The notes: a model not told the origin generated them from the letters alone. A stretch of 64,000 nt of DNA from an uncultured Dokdonia sp. (GCF_947492535.1 NZ_CANLNH010000002.1:1-64000), one strand, 5' to 3'; shown: positions 44,525 through 54,230, numbered from the stretch's first letter. Made by a program: numbers and translations.

Positions 44525-44641
44525 AGCTTGATCATAGTAACATCTAATTTTAGTGAGATATAATCATATGATAAATCTCTAATTAAAAAATAATAGTTCG
44601 CTCTAACAGTTTCTGAAATCTAATTTTCGATTTTTTAAAAC

Positions 44642-45388
44642 CTAAATAGTATTTACCAGTTCTAAAAACGCTTCTTTTTTGTCTTTGGATATGGAAACAC
44701 TCTTTCCATTATCCATCAAAATATAACCTCCATCACTTTTTACATACTGCTGTATGAATGAAAGATTGATAAGAAAAGAACGATGGGGTCTGTAAAAAGT
44801 GGGGATCTTATCTAATAAACCTACAAAATGGCGTAAGGGTTTGCTTATGAGAATTTCTTCTTGAATGGTACTTATTTTTGTATACATTCCATCTGCTTCT
44901 AAAAGCATAATTTCCTCAAAAGGCACAAAACGAATTCCATTAGACACTGGGAGTGCAATTTTTTTAAATTGAGCACTGTTTAAAGTTTCCTTAAGCTCTT
45001 CAAGTTTAAGGTTTATTCGACTCGCGCCAAGATTTGTGATGGCTTTTTCTACAGCAGTTAAAACATTTTGAGCCCTTAATGGTTTAAGCAAATAATCTAC
45101 CGCAGATAATTCAAAAGCTTGTATCGCATATTCACTATATGCTGTTGTGAATATAATCTCAAAATTAAAAGACTCCTTATCTATAAAGTTTAAAATTTCT
45201 AGTCCTGAGTGTTCTGGCATTTCTATATCAAGAAAAACCAACTGAGGTTGTTCTTCTTTGATTAAAGCAACACCACTTAGTAAATCTTCAGCTTGAATTA
45301 TCTGCTTAATTTTTGGGCAGTTTTCTCTCAGAAGAACTTCTAAAAGTCTACGAGCTTTAGGTTCATCATCTATAAGTATTACTTTCAT
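44642..45388 (-). CDS. LytTR-family response regulator
   Basis: 248 residues: receiver domain with IDDEPKARR and phospho-acceptor Asp54 in VFLDIEMPEHSGLEIL, then TTAYSEYAIQAFELSAVDYLLKPL, and a C-terminal LytTR DNA-binding domain (about 145-246, ending FIQQYVKSDGGYILMDNGKSVSISKDKKEAFLEL). It starts 5 bases after its kinase. Probably regulates a small target set; no AgrA-like direct repeats were found nearby. Confidence 0.95.
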   Translation of the reverse strand: MKVILIDDEPKARRLLEVLLRENCPKIKQIIQAEDLLSGVALIKEEQPQLVFLDIEMPEHSGLEILNFIDKESFNFEIIFTTAYSEYAIQAFELSAVDYLLKPLRAQNVLTAVEKAITNLGASRINLKLEELKETLNSAQFKKIALPVSNGIRFVPFEEIMLLEADGMYTKISTIQEEILISKPLRHFVGLLDKIPTFYRPHRSFLINLSFIQQYVKSDGGYILMDNGKSVSISKDKKEAFLELVNTI

Positions 45389-45393
45389 TATAT

Positions 45394-48330
45394 TTAAATT
45401 TTATAAGGTATTTCAATGGCAACTTCTGTTCCCAGAGCATTATCATTACTGTCTTTTAAATCCTTAATATGTACACCTACTTTGTGATCTCTATTTAAGT
45501 TGATCAATTGAAGTCTATTGTCTGTTGCTTTTGTAGCAAAAGATGTATGTGCAGGATTGCGACTCTTTTTTATTTCACTTGCCTTCTCCCGACCAATACC
45601 ATTATCTATCACTTGACATTGTATTGTATTTTTAGTTTTTGAGGGTTGAAAAAGAATCGTAAGCCGTCGTTGGGATTTTTTATGAAGAAGTCCGTGCTTA
45701 ATTGCATTTTCTACATAAGGCTGTACGAGCATTGTTGGAATTGTAATGTCTTGAGTATCTATAGAATTATCTACCGTAATAGAAAACATCAATTTGTCTT
45801 CAAATCGCAGTTTTTCTAACTCTAAATACATTTGCAAACAATCTATTTCTTCTCTAAGAGTGATACTCCCTTTATTACTATGATTCAAATATTTACGAAC
45901 AAGATCTGCAAATTTTCCCAGATAATCACTTGCTAAATCTTTTTGATTCAACACAATATACTCTTGAATGGAGTTAAGTGCATTAAATATAAAGTGAGGA
46001 TTCATTTGCGAGCGTAAATTCTCAAGCTTTAGACTTGTAAGTCTGTTACTTTGCTGTAGTTGCTTTACTTCAATAAGTTGTAATCGTTTTCTTTTTGTAA
46101 TAATACTACGTACATAAAAATATACAATTAATACTACAGATAACAGAGTTAACAAGATAAACCACCATTGTGCCCAAAATGGCAATGCGATTACAAATGA
46201 AATATGTTGTAAAGGCGACACCTCATTATTGTATCTGTTTTTGGCTCTTAATTTAAGATTATAGGTTCCATTTTTTAGATTTTTTAAATCAAGATAGTCT
46301 ACTCCTTTGTCTAATGAGGTAAAAGGCTCAGCATTGAGTTTGTATTGATAAACGATATGCTCACTTGACTGAAAACTATTTGCTCTAAAGTCTAGACGTA
46401 CACTATTTTGATCATGCGCTAATTTATAATTGGGTTTATAAACAGTATCCGTGTCAGCAATTTTAATCGCTGTAAAGTAAAGTTCCGGTAAAGGTCTACT
46501 GTAAAATGTTTTTTCTTTATCTACACTAAAGATGCCTACATTACTGGCACAAACAATATGATCTTCAAAAACAATCATACCAGATATTTTATAGGAAGGT
46601 ATACCGTCTCGTTTTGTGAGTGTCTTAATAGAGCCTGTAGTCCTATTAATAAGTTGTATGCCTTTATTTGTGGCAATCCATAAGTTGTTCTCATCATTTG
46701 TAATGGCTACAATTTCATTAGCAACAAGATCATTATCTGTAGAGAAGTGCCTTATCACTTGATTACCTCTTATACCGAACACACCATCTTTAAACGTAGA
46801 GACCCATATAATTCCATCTCTTGTTTGAGTGATTTGCTTACCTAAAATAGGAGCTCCATTGTATAAAATTTTGTGTGCTATTAGTTTCCTATCATATTGA
46901 ATTAAGTTATCTATAGTTGCTATGTATGTGTTTTTTAGGGTTTTGTCATAGAAACCCGCATAAGCTCTTTTCTTAGTGAGCGTATACGTAAAAGAGATTC
47001 TCTTCTCTAAATCATTTCTAGCCACAAAATAAGATTTACCACCCCCTATAATAAGCAGTGTATCTCTTCCTTTAATAACAAGATCTTTTGCTCCAACTCC
47101 GTTAAGTCTAGATCCAAAAAATCCTGTTTTTAGATCCAACTCATAAGCATCAGTATCGTGGCTTATGTATAATTTATGATAGTATGCATTATAACTCAAA
47201 GAAGAGACTTTACTTCCGGAAGAAGACTTTAAGATTTTAATATCATTGTTGTGGAGGTTATACACACCTATATCACCACGTACCGTCCCAAAGGCAAAAG
47301 TTTGCTCATCTATCTTTTCTAGCGTACTTACATTTGATACTGATTTTTGAATGTTATAATTTTCTACATAAATATTTGTGATTATAAAGACTCCATTACG
47401 TAGTGTTGTTAACCAATAATTGTTATCCTTATCTATCACTATTTTAGTAACAAATTCATTAGACAAATACGTTTGTTCATATAAGAGTTCATTATTAGTC
47501 ATTTTAAAAACATGAGCTCCTGTACTTGTTAAAAACCAAAGTTTATCATTAAGTTCGATCACACGAGTGATGAGGCATGATTTTAAAATTTCTGGAGTTC
47601 TGGTTTTATGAAGAGTATTACTTTTTCGCGAAAGCGTATAAAATATATTTTCTTTACTAATAGTATGAAAAAAAAACAGCCTTTCACCCACTTGAAATAT
47701 TGTTGTTTTCTTTGTAGGGATGGCATTTTTTGCGGTTAAATCTTCAAATAAGGCTGTTGCAGCCGCAACTCTTGTCTTTTCAAAATTAAAATCTAACTTA
47801 AAAATATCTTTCTCATCTTTAAATAAAATTCCGTCCGGCACCGAAAAAGGAGAACCTATAACACTCTTCTCTTTTTGAGAAATCACTTTTTTAGAACCAT
47901 CTGCTAGAGAAACTTTAATGATTTGCCCATCTCCAAAAATAATGAGTGCTTTATTAATTATTTTATAGTTTGCCAATGACCCTTTTAGATTGTCAGAGAC
48001 ATCGATAAACGTGTGAAGCTTATCATTTTCCACATAAAGAAACTGACCAGAAATATTAGTACACCAGATACGACCTTTATCATCTTCAAATAGTTCAAAA
48101 ACTGAGAGTCCTTTTTTTGAGGCATTACTGTAGCTTTTAAATTCTTTACCATCATATCTAAAAAGTCCTTTATCTGCTGCAAACCATATAAAACCATTAC
48201 GATCTTCTAGCATATCATAAAACTCAATATCTGGCAATCCGTCTTTTTCTGTAAGATGTATATAAACAGGACTCTGGCCAAAACTAAAACAAGAGCTAAT
48301 AAAAAATAATATGAAAACAAGATTCTTCAA
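45394..48330 (-). CDS. LytS-type sensor histidine kinase with beta-propeller sensor
   Basis: 978 residues: signal peptide, a long periplasmic propeller of two-component-regulator repeats (about 20-610; for example NGFIWFAADKGLFRYDG and NNLWIATNKGIQLINR), a Y_Y_Y domain (about 620-725), one membrane segment (about 730-750), and a cytosolic HisKA_LytS region with NPHFIFNALNSIQEYI and an ATPase domain with VQPYVENAIKHGL and DNGIGREKA. The start is TTG at 48330, chosen because the signal peptide begins exactly there and no ATG is near. A degenerate palindrome at 47621-47640 encodes YTLSRKS. Confidence 0.92.
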   Translation of the reverse strand: MKNLVFILFFISSCFSFGQSPVYIHLTEKDGLPDIEFYDMLEDRNGFIWFAADKGLFRYDGKEFKSYSNASKKGLSVFELFEDDKGRIWCTNISGQFLYVENDKLHTFIDVSDNLKGSLANYKIINKALIIFGDGQIIKVSLADGSKKVISQKEKSVIGSPFSVPDGILFKDEKDIFKLDFNFEKTRVAAATALFEDLTAKNAIPTKKTTIFQVGERLFFFHTISKENIFYTLSRKSNTLHKTRTPEILKSCLITRVIELNDKLWFLTSTGAHVFKMTNNELLYEQTYLSNEFVTKIVIDKDNNYWLTTLRNGVFIITNIYVENYNIQKSVSNVSTLEKIDEQTFAFGTVRGDIGVYNLHNNDIKILKSSSGSKVSSLSYNAYYHKLYISHDTDAYELDLKTGFFGSRLNGVGAKDLVIKGRDTLLIIGGGKSYFVARNDLEKRISFTYTLTKKRAYAGFYDKTLKNTYIATIDNLIQYDRKLIAHKILYNGAPILGKQITQTRDGIIWVSTFKDGVFGIRGNQVIRHFSTDNDLVANEIVAITNDENNLWIATNKGIQLINRTTGSIKTLTKRDGIPSYKISGMIVFEDHIVCASNVGIFSVDKEKTFYSRPLPELYFTAIKIADTDTVYKPNYKLAHDQNSVRLDFRANSFQSSEHIVYQYKLNAEPFTSLDKGVDYLDLKNLKNGTYNLKLRAKNRYNNEVSPLQHISFVIALPFWAQWWFILLTLLSVVLIVYFYVRSIITKRKRLQLIEVKQLQQSNRLTSLKLENLRSQMNPHFIFNALNSIQEYIVLNQKDLASDYLGKFADLVRKYLNHSNKGSITLREEIDCLQMYLELEKLRFEDKLMFSITVDNSIDTQDITIPTMLVQPYVENAIKHGLLHKKSQRRLTILFQPSKTKNTIQCQVIDNGIGREKASEIKKSRNPAHTSFATKATDNRLQLINLNRDHKVGVHIKDLKDSNDNALGTEVAIEIPYKI
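47621..47640. repeat. Degenerate iterated palindrome (in histidine kinase)
   Basis: On the minus strand TATACGCTTTCGCGAAA is intact, then AAG replaces GCG. Two bases away from a full copy; in frame as YTLSRKS. Confidence 0.7.
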
Positions 48331-48361
48331 TAAAACTTAAAAGGTGTTAGACACAGGCAAA

Positions 48362-49324
48362 TTAATCTTTAAATTTTTGATCATAGCCACTCATTTGTAA
48401 AAAGTGTAAAGGGTTATCCATTTCTAATATATCTATAATAGCTTGTTGTTTATCTGTAGCTTGCTCATAGTACGATTTAGTAATTTGGTATCCTATGTAA
48501 TATCCAAGATCTGCAGGTTTTTCTTTTACAGTTGTAAAATTGTACAACCAGTTTTCATCAGAAACATTACATAGTTCATTTTTAAAAGAATTCCAAAGTG
48601 CTTCTTCATGTTGATCTCCATAGGATTTTGCGATGGTATTAATTTGACCGCCAGCAAGAAGTTCTCCTATAAAATCACACTGTCCTTCCTCTAGTGTATT
48701 CTTTAGCAGTGAACATGTTACTGCATTATCACTATACATTATTTTCTGTTGTGTGTGAACATACTCGTGCGCAATCATATTACGTATTTTCTGTTTCACA
48801 CTAGTACCAGATGATAACACTTTTTTAAAAGCATCATTATCAATTTCAGAAAGATCGGTAGCATTTGTAGAAGCTGCAATCTCTGAACCTATTAATAAGA
48901 AATCTTCAGAGATGGTTCCGCCTGTATTAAGCATTCCTATCGCAAAACAAATCCCTTTTTCTTCAAACCTAGGGTATACATTTTTAAAAGCGGTAACAAT
49001 ACTTTCTAGCTCGGGAAGTATTTTGGAAATAGTAAGCGTATTTGCTCTAATAGATTGATAATATTTTGGATATGTAGCAATCACTTCTACAAACCCCTCG
49101 GCAGTAAAATCTCTTACTTTTGCAAAATCTTTTAAACCTCTTGTCGCGCGATCTAAATACAATCGCTGCATGGTCTGTATACTATCTGTATTGGTTTTAC
49201 AGGTAGCTAGCGCATCAAAAGCTTCCCAAAAATGGGTGATGTCTTTTGTTTGAACTGTTGTACTATTCTGGGCTTGTAATGTTCCTAAATATATCAGAAA
49301 GAAAAAAAGAAAAAATCGTTTCAT
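48362..49324 (-). CDS. Exported zinc peptidase-like protein
   Basis: 320 residues: signal peptide (ending LQAQ) and a gluzincin-like core with HEYVH (HExxH zinc motif) and TLEEGQCDFIGELLAGG about 25 residues later, supplying the third ligand Glu. Resembles the DUF2268 predicted Zn-dependent proteases and gliding-associated GldB-like proteins. It lies 31 bases upstream of the sensor kinase in the same direction, so it may share its signal context. Confidence 0.75.
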   Translation of the reverse strand: MKRFFLFFFLIYLGTLQAQNSTTVQTKDITHFWEAFDALATCKTNTDSIQTMQRLYLDRATRGLKDFAKVRDFTAEGFVEVIATYPKYYQSIRANTLTISKILPELESIVTAFKNVYPRFEEKGICFAIGMLNTGGTISEDFLLIGSEIAASTNATDLSEIDNDAFKKVLSSGTSVKQKIRNMIAHEYVHTQQKIMYSDNAVTCSLLKNTLEEGQCDFIGELLAGGQINTIAKSYGDQHEEALWNSFKNELCNVSDENWLYNFTTVKEKPADLGYYIGYQITKSYYEQATDKQQAIIDILEMDNPLHFLQMSGYDQKFKD

Positions 49325-49478
49325 TGTGTTTAGAATAAAAGGTTCATCTGCTTAAAATGAATAATCATTACATAAAAATAAGAGTATCCTACTCAAAACG
49401 ATTTACAAACTGCTCAAAGCAGATTCATACTTGTTGAAATACGCCTTTGCATTTCTTAACTAAACACATAAAATTTAA

Positions 49479-50621
49479 TTAAATCGAATTCAAAATTTCT
49501 GCAGCTTGCTCTAATGTCTCATCTGTTTTAGCAAAGCAAAAACGTAACATTTTAAAATCTTCTTGATCCAAATTAAATACAGATGTTGGTATAGAAGCAA
49601 TTCCTTTTTCTTTAATCAGCCTTTCAGCGAAAACAATGTCAGATTCTTCTGTAATGGCACTATAATCTACTAATTGAAAATAGGTTCCTAAAGAAGGAGT
49701 CATTTTAAATCGAGAGCCCTTTATAAGCTCTAAAAATAAATCCCTTTTGCGTTGGTAAAATGCTCCTAATTTCAAATAATGATTGGGTGTTTTTAAATAC
49801 GTAGCAAATGCTTTTTGCGTAGGGTGATGTACTGAAAAAACAGCAAACTGATGCACTTTTTGAAATTCTTCCATCAACGTTTTAGGTGCCACTGCATAGC
49901 CCATTTTCCAGCCTGTATTGTGAAATGTTTTCCCAAAAGAAGCTGTTATAAAAGCTCGCTCTGCTAGCTTAGGATATTTAGCAACACTTTCATGAGTGAC
50001 TCCATCAAAAACAATATGTTCATATACTTCATCACTCAGTAATATGATATTGGTTCCTTCTAAAATAGTTTGTAAAGCGATCATATCTGCTTTTGTCAAT
50101 ACCGTTCCTGTAGGATTATGAGGCGTATTGATGATCAACATTTTTGTAGCTGGTGTGATGGCTTGTTGCACGGCTTTCCAATCTACTTTATATGTTGGAG
50201 CTTTAAGCTGTATAGGCACTACCTTCCCTCCATTTACTAAAATTGCAGGTTCATAAGAGTCATATGCGGGTTTTAGTACAATCACCTCATCATTCACATG
50301 TATAAAAGCAGAGATCGCTGTATAAATTGCTTGAGTCGCGCCAACAGTTACTGTTACTTCTGTTTCTGGATGATAATCACTCCCATAAAGCGTGTTAAGT
50401 TTTGACGTTATTTGTTCTCTAAGACTATATACGCCTTGCATAGGGGCATATTGATTATGCCCAGAAGCCATCGCCTCAGTAACTAATGCATGCAATTCAG
50501 GATCGGTGTCAAAGCCCGGAAATCCTTGTGAAAGATTAATTGCATTATGCGTATGTGCCATTTGTCCCATCACACTAAAAATAGAGGAGGTTACTTCTGG
50601 CAATTTGGAAGTGTTTTTCAT
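49479..50621 (-). CDS. Methionine aminotransferase (class I/II, PLP-dependent)
   Basis: 380 residues from the ATG at 50621; the upstream ATG at 50639 would add 6. Motifs: INLSQGFPGFDTDPELH, VGATQAIYTAISA, NTPHNPTGTVL, SDEVYEHIVFDG and the PLP lysine in TASFGKTFHNTGWKMGY. Closest in pattern to the YbdL group, which prefers methionine and aromatic amino acids. Likely acts in methionine salvage/transamination; the omega-amidase at 26293-27072 completes the same kind of pathway, which is inference. Confidence 0.9.
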   Translation of the reverse strand: MKNTSKLPEVTSSIFSVMGQMAHTHNAINLSQGFPGFDTDPELHALVTEAMASGHNQYAPMQGVYSLREQITSKLNTLYGSDYHPETEVTVTVGATQAIYTAISAFIHVNDEVIVLKPAYDSYEPAILVNGGKVVPIQLKAPTYKVDWKAVQQAITPATKMLIINTPHNPTGTVLTKADMIALQTILEGTNIILLSDEVYEHIVFDGVTHESVAKYPKLAERAFITASFGKTFHNTGWKMGYAVAPKTLMEEFQKVHQFAVFSVHHPTQKAFATYLKTPNHYLKLGAFYQRKRDLFLELIKGSRFKMTPSLGTYFQLVDYSAITEESDIVFAERLIKEKGIASIPTSVFNLDQEDFKMLRFCFAKTDETLEQAAEILNSI

Positions 50622-50685
50622 AGTGTATTTTCTTTCCATTGGAAGTATGGATCACAGTAATATGATCCTTATAGCATGTTAGACT

Positions 50686-51255
50686 TTACGGTCTAATACC
50701 TTTTGCAACTTTTTCTAGCTCTTCATACCAAGCTTCTCCAAATTTACGAATAAGCGCATCTTTTGTAAACTTATAAACAGGCACTTGTAATTCTTTCCCT
50801 AAGGTACAAGCATCATCACAAATAGGCCATTTATGATAGTTTACTGCCGAAAACGAACTATATTTTTGTACACGCACAGGGTATAAATGACAGGAAATAG
50901 GTTTTTTAAAATCTACTTTCCCAGCATTGTATGCATCTTCTATTCCACAACTAGCAAACCCTTTGTCATTAAACGTGACATACGCACACTCAGCACCATT
51001 TACCAAAGTGGTTTCTAATTCTCCTAAATCTGTTACAATAGACGTTCCTTGTTGTTCTATAGCAGCGATGCCTTCAGGTCTTAGAAAAGGTTTTACATCT
51101 TCATAAATAGCTTCTAATATTTGAACTTCTTCTTTTTCAAGTGGCGCTCCTGCTTCACCTGCAATACAGCATTCACCTTTACAAGCATTCAGATTACAGA
51201 CAAAATCTTTCTCTATAATTTCTTCAGATACGATGGTATTTTTAAGCTGAAACAT
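50686..51255 (-). CDS. DUF3109 family cysteine-rich protein
   Basis: 189 residues with about 8 cysteines in CNLNACKGECC, GAECAYV, GFASCGIED, ISCHLYP and ICDDACTLG, the pattern of YkgJ/DUF3109 proteins thought to bind a zinc or Fe-S centre. Function not known. The ATG is only 4 bases after a TATCTTTG box. Confidence 0.88.
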   Translation of the reverse strand: MFQLKNTIVSEEIIEKDFVCNLNACKGECCIAGEAGAPLEKEEVQILEAIYEDVKPFLRPEGIAAIEQQGTSIVTDLGELETTLVNGAECAYVTFNDKGFASCGIEDAYNAGKVDFKKPISCHLYPVRVQKYSSFSAVNYHKWPICDDACTLGKELQVPVYKFTKDALIRKFGEAWYEELEKVAKGIRP

Positions 51256-51259
51256 ATCA

Positions 51260-51267
51260 CAAAGATA
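51260..51267 (-). promoter_or_regulatory. Promoter box directly before the DUF3109 gene
   Basis: The minus strand reads TATCTTTG followed by TGAT and the ATG; a transcript from it would be almost leaderless. Confidence 0.4.
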
Positions 51268-51363
51268 CCTCGAAAGTATGAGCTAAAAAATAGCCTTAGT
51301 AAGATTAAAAAAATACTTTTTATAGAATCTCTAAACAAATTCTCTTGATATGTAGTATTGTCA

Positions 51364-51422
51364 TATACGCTTTCGTACTTCGGTAAACTCAGCATAAACT
51401 TTGACTCTGTCAAAAGCGTATA
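51364..51422 (-). repeat. Spacer-type repeat, copy 2 (split palindrome)
   Basis: TATACGCTTTCG at the left and AAAGCGTATA at the right are the two halves of the iterated palindrome, separated by about 37 bases. On the minus strand the spacer contains GTTTATGCTGAGTTTACCGAAG, matching the element at 43194-43243. Confidence 0.7.
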
Positions 51423-51485
51423 AATTCACATATATTTTACCTTAATTTCACATGAAATATACAAGTAAGATCCTATAATTTATAG

Positions 51486-51493
51486 TAATTTTG
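51486..51493 (+). promoter_or_regulatory. Probable -7 box for marC
   Basis: TAATTTTG matches TAnnTTTG, 24 bases before the ATG at 51518. It also shows that an in-frame TTG at 51491 is not the start. Confidence 0.5.
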
Positions 51494-51517
51494 CCGCGAA
51501 TTTTAAAACCTCAGGTT

Positions 51518-52099
51518 ATGAACTTTGATTTTAAAGAAATAACAGCGGCAACAATGATTTTATTTGCCGTTATTGATATTGTAGGGAATATTCCTATTGT
51601 GATCAAACTACGCAAAAAGGCAGGGCATATTCAAAGTGCCAAAGCATCTATTGTGGCATTAGTAATTATGATTGCTTTTGTTTTTTTGGGAGAGCGTATT
51701 TTAAATGTAATTGGCGTGCAAGTAAATGAATTTGCTGTAGCGGGTTCTTTTATTTTATTTTTTATTGCTTTGGAAATGATCTTAGGGATTACCTTATTTA
51801 AAGATGAAGAAGTAAGTCCTAAAACAGTGACGGTTTTCCCACTTGCTTTTCCTTTACTTGCAGGACCTGGAAGTCTTACCTCTCTAGTTGCATTACGTGC
51901 AGAATACAAAATTGAAAATATTATCGTGGCTATCACAATAAACATTTTACTCATCTATATTGTTCTAAAAACATCTAGACATATTGAGCGTTTTATGGGT
52001 AAAAACGGAATTGCTGTGATTCAAAAAGTTTTTGGCGTAATTTTGCTAGCCATTGCTGTAAAATTATTTACCGCAAATATTCAGGAATTATTTAAATAG
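51518..52099 (+). CDS. MarC-family integral membrane protein
   Basis: 193 residues from the ATG at 51518, with six hydrophobic segments and the MarC signature (FAVIDIVGNIPIVI, then FPLAFPLLAGPGSLTS). MarC-type proteins are membrane proteins of unsettled function, formerly linked to multiple antibiotic resistance. The next small gene starts 5 bases later. Confidence 0.92.
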   Translation: MNFDFKEITAATMILFAVIDIVGNIPIVIKLRKKAGHIQSAKASIVALVIMIAFVFLGERILNVIGVQVNEFAVAGSFILFFIALEMILGITLFKDEEVSPKTVTVFPLAFPLLAGPGSLTSLVALRAEYKIENIIVAITINILLIYIVLKTSRHIERFMGKNGIAVIQKVFGVILLAIAVKLFTANIQELFK

Positions 52100-52104
52100 A
52101 TCAT

Positions 52105-52320
52105 ATGCGTATTGCTATTCCACTATTTATTGCACTTGCAATAATCTTACTTATTTACAATATAACACAGGTTAATTTTGATGCTCCGTTTCAAGGGAAC
52201 AGTAGTATAGCTCTTATAGGTATTTTAGGAAGTGCTTGTGCGATTATATTACTTCTTATTTTACAGCTGTCTAGAAAAATTGCAAGAAAGCAAAAGGAAC
52301 ATAGAAGAAGCGCTAAGTAA
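52105..52320 (+). CDS. Small membrane protein
   Basis: 71 residues with two hydrophobic segments (about 3-20 and 34-55) and a basic C-terminus (RKIARKQKEHRRSAK). Co-transcribed with marC (5-base gap). I do not recognise the family. Confidence 0.65.
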   Translation: MRIAIPLFIALAIILLIYNITQVNFDAPFQGNSSIALIGILGSACAIILLLILQLSRKIARKQKEHRRSAK

Positions 52321-52336
52321 GTCTGTAATATATATC

Positions 52337-52630
52337 TTAGAATAAATGTATAAGCTCGGGCTTATATATTTCTAAACCTATTCCTACAAGAAGTGTTATA
52401 ATAGAGAGTATAGTAAATAGCTTATGTAATTTTTGATATAATAAATTACGCTTTAGTTTTTGCTTTAGTTTTTCATCGTCAAGCTTATTCATCTCTTCGA
52501 TGACCGTTTCTGCCGATAAATAAAACGGACTTACTGATATTCCATTTGAAATAAACAGTTTTGCACTGTTATCTAGTAATCTAAAAATAACAGCGATAAT
52601 AAAAACAAATACTGATGCAATTATAACCAT
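52337..52630 (-). CDS. Small membrane protein, unknown function
   Basis: 97 residues with a hydrophobic segment at each end (residues 2-18 and about 72-88) and a charged middle (EMNKLDDEKLKQKLKRN). It lies 13 bases after the S41 peptidase stop and is probably the last gene of that operon. Confidence 0.65.
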   Translation of the reverse strand: MVIIASVFVFIIAVIFRLLDNSAKLFISNGISVSPFYLSAETVIEEMNKLDDEKLKQKLKRNLLYQKLHKLFTILSIITLLVGIGLEIYKPELIHLF

Positions 52631-52643
52631 AATAATTTATCCC

Positions 52644-54230
52644 CTAATTGGCACTTATACTTATCACTTTCTGGATAATCGCATCATCTTGATTAACCAT
52701 TTGTTCAAAAGCATTATTACCGAAGAGCTGTTTTGCCATAGTGGCTTTGAGGTAGCTTTTATAGACCTCTTTATATTTTTCTGCTCTTAAATTAATTCCC
52801 CTTATTTTGGCGTAAGATATAAAATCTTCTACACTTGCATCAGATATCGTAATTTCATTTTGAAATTCTTCTAATGAAAGGCTATTATAATACGGGCGAT
52901 CTTTCTCTAATTTTTCAAAAATAAACATACGCATGTCTCCAGATCTAAGTAAATAATTAAGATTCTGAATTTCATAATCTATATTTTTAGGAACAAATAC
53001 ATCAGGAATAATACCTCCTCCGCCATACACTACTTTTCCTAAAGGTGTTTTAAATTTAAGGGAATCTGCTACTTTAATACTATCTGCACTACGCAATTCT
53101 CCATTTTCATAACGTTCTAGATAATCTTCAAAATAGTCTTTATTTCCTAATTCATAGGGTTTTTGGATTGATCTTCCTGTAGGTGTGTAATATCTAGCAA
53201 TCGTAAGGCGTACGGCACTACCATCTCCCAGAGACATTTCTCTTTGTACGAGTCCTTTTCCAAAAGAACGTCTTCCTATAATAAGTCCTTTGTCATTATC
53301 TTGTAATGCTCCTGCAACAATTTCGCTGGCAGAAGCAGAATTTTCATTAATTAAAATAAACACTTCACCATCTTCAAAAATACCACCTCTATTTGAGTAC
53401 GTTTTATTAATCTTTCCTGTTTTATTTTTAGTGAATAAAATGAGTTTATTTTTCTCTAAAAACTCATCAGCAATTGCTTCTGCGCTTGAAACATACCCTC
53501 CTGGATTATCTCTTAAATCAAGTGCCAATTGTGTAGCTCCGTTAGCTTTCAGAGCTTTTAAAGCTGTCTTAAACTCATCATAGGTAGATTCTGCAAATCT
53601 ATTAATCTTAATATACCCTAATTGATCTGTGAGCATGTAGCTTGCCACCACACTTGATATAGGGACAATATCTCTCTTTACACGGTAAGATATAAGCTCC
53701 TCTTCTCCTTGCCTTTTTACTTTAAGGTTTACCGATGTATTTACGCGTCCTTTTAAAATTTTAGATAAGGAGTCGTCATCTATTGTTTTTCCTGAAAGTG
53801 GGATATCATCTGCATATACGATACGATCACCTGCGCGTATTCCCGCTTTGGCACTAGGGCCCTCTTCTATTGCATGTATAACAGCTACAGAGTCTTTATA
53901 AGGATAGAAACGAATACCAATCCCTACAAAATCTCCCTTCATATTTTCTTCAATCTCTTTTAATTCTTCAGGAGGAATATACGTAGAGTGAGGATCGAGA
54001 TTATCTAAAATTCCATTTACCGTTACTTCTACAATACTATCTGTATTGACCGTATCTACATATTCATAATCTATATAATCTATAAGTTTATTGAGTTTTT
54101 CTTTTTTGCTATTTGCACTAAAGAAAGCGGTATCTGAGGAAGTACCGAAGTTTAAAAAACTCCCTAATATAATTCCAAAGACAATGCCTAAGCTAAAAAG
54201 AGCGGGTACGTATTTCTTTTTTAATTTCAT
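52644..54230 (-). CDS. S41-family C-terminal processing peptidase
   Basis: 528 residues: N-terminal membrane anchor or signal (about 8-28), PDZ domain (about 95-165, GIGIRFYPYKDSVAVIHAIEEGPSAKAGIRAGDRI) and tail-specific protease core with Ser in NENSASASEIVAGAL and Lys in GRRSFGKGLVQ. Acts in the periplasm on C-termini of envelope proteins. Its ATG overlaps the stop codon of the dCMP deaminase gene (TAATG). Confidence 0.95.
   Translation of the reverse strand: MKLKKKYVPALFSLGIVFGIILGSFLNFGTSSDTAFFSANSKKEKLNKLIDYIDYEYVDTVNTDSIVEVTVNGILDNLDPHSTYIPPEELKEIEENMKGDFVGIGIRFYPYKDSVAVIHAIEEGPSAKAGIRAGDRIVYADDIPLSGKTIDDDSLSKILKGRVNTSVNLKVKRQGEEELISYRVKRDIVPISSVVASYMLTDQLGYIKINRFAESTYDEFKTALKALKANGATQLALDLRDNPGGYVSSAEAIADEFLEKNKLILFTKNKTGKINKTYSNRGGIFEDGEVFILINENSASASEIVAGALQDNDKGLIIGRRSFGKGLVQREMSLGDGSAVRLTIARYYTPTGRSIQKPYELGNKDYFEDYLERYENGELRSADSIKVADSLKFKTPLGKVVYGGGGIIPDVFVPKNIDYEIQNLNYLLRSGDMRMFIFEKLEKDRPYYNSLSLEEFQNEITISDASVEDFISYAKIRGINLRAEKYKEVYKSYLKATMAKQLFGNNAFEQMVNQDDAIIQKVISISAN

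Larger units (their letters stand above)
44290..44641. other. Non-coding stretch upstream of the exported-protein gene
   Basis: Contains the composite repeat copy 2 (44411-44491) with a perfect palindrome, and the terminator of the two-component operon (44509-44524). No ORF or RNA gene recognised. Confidence 0.6.
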
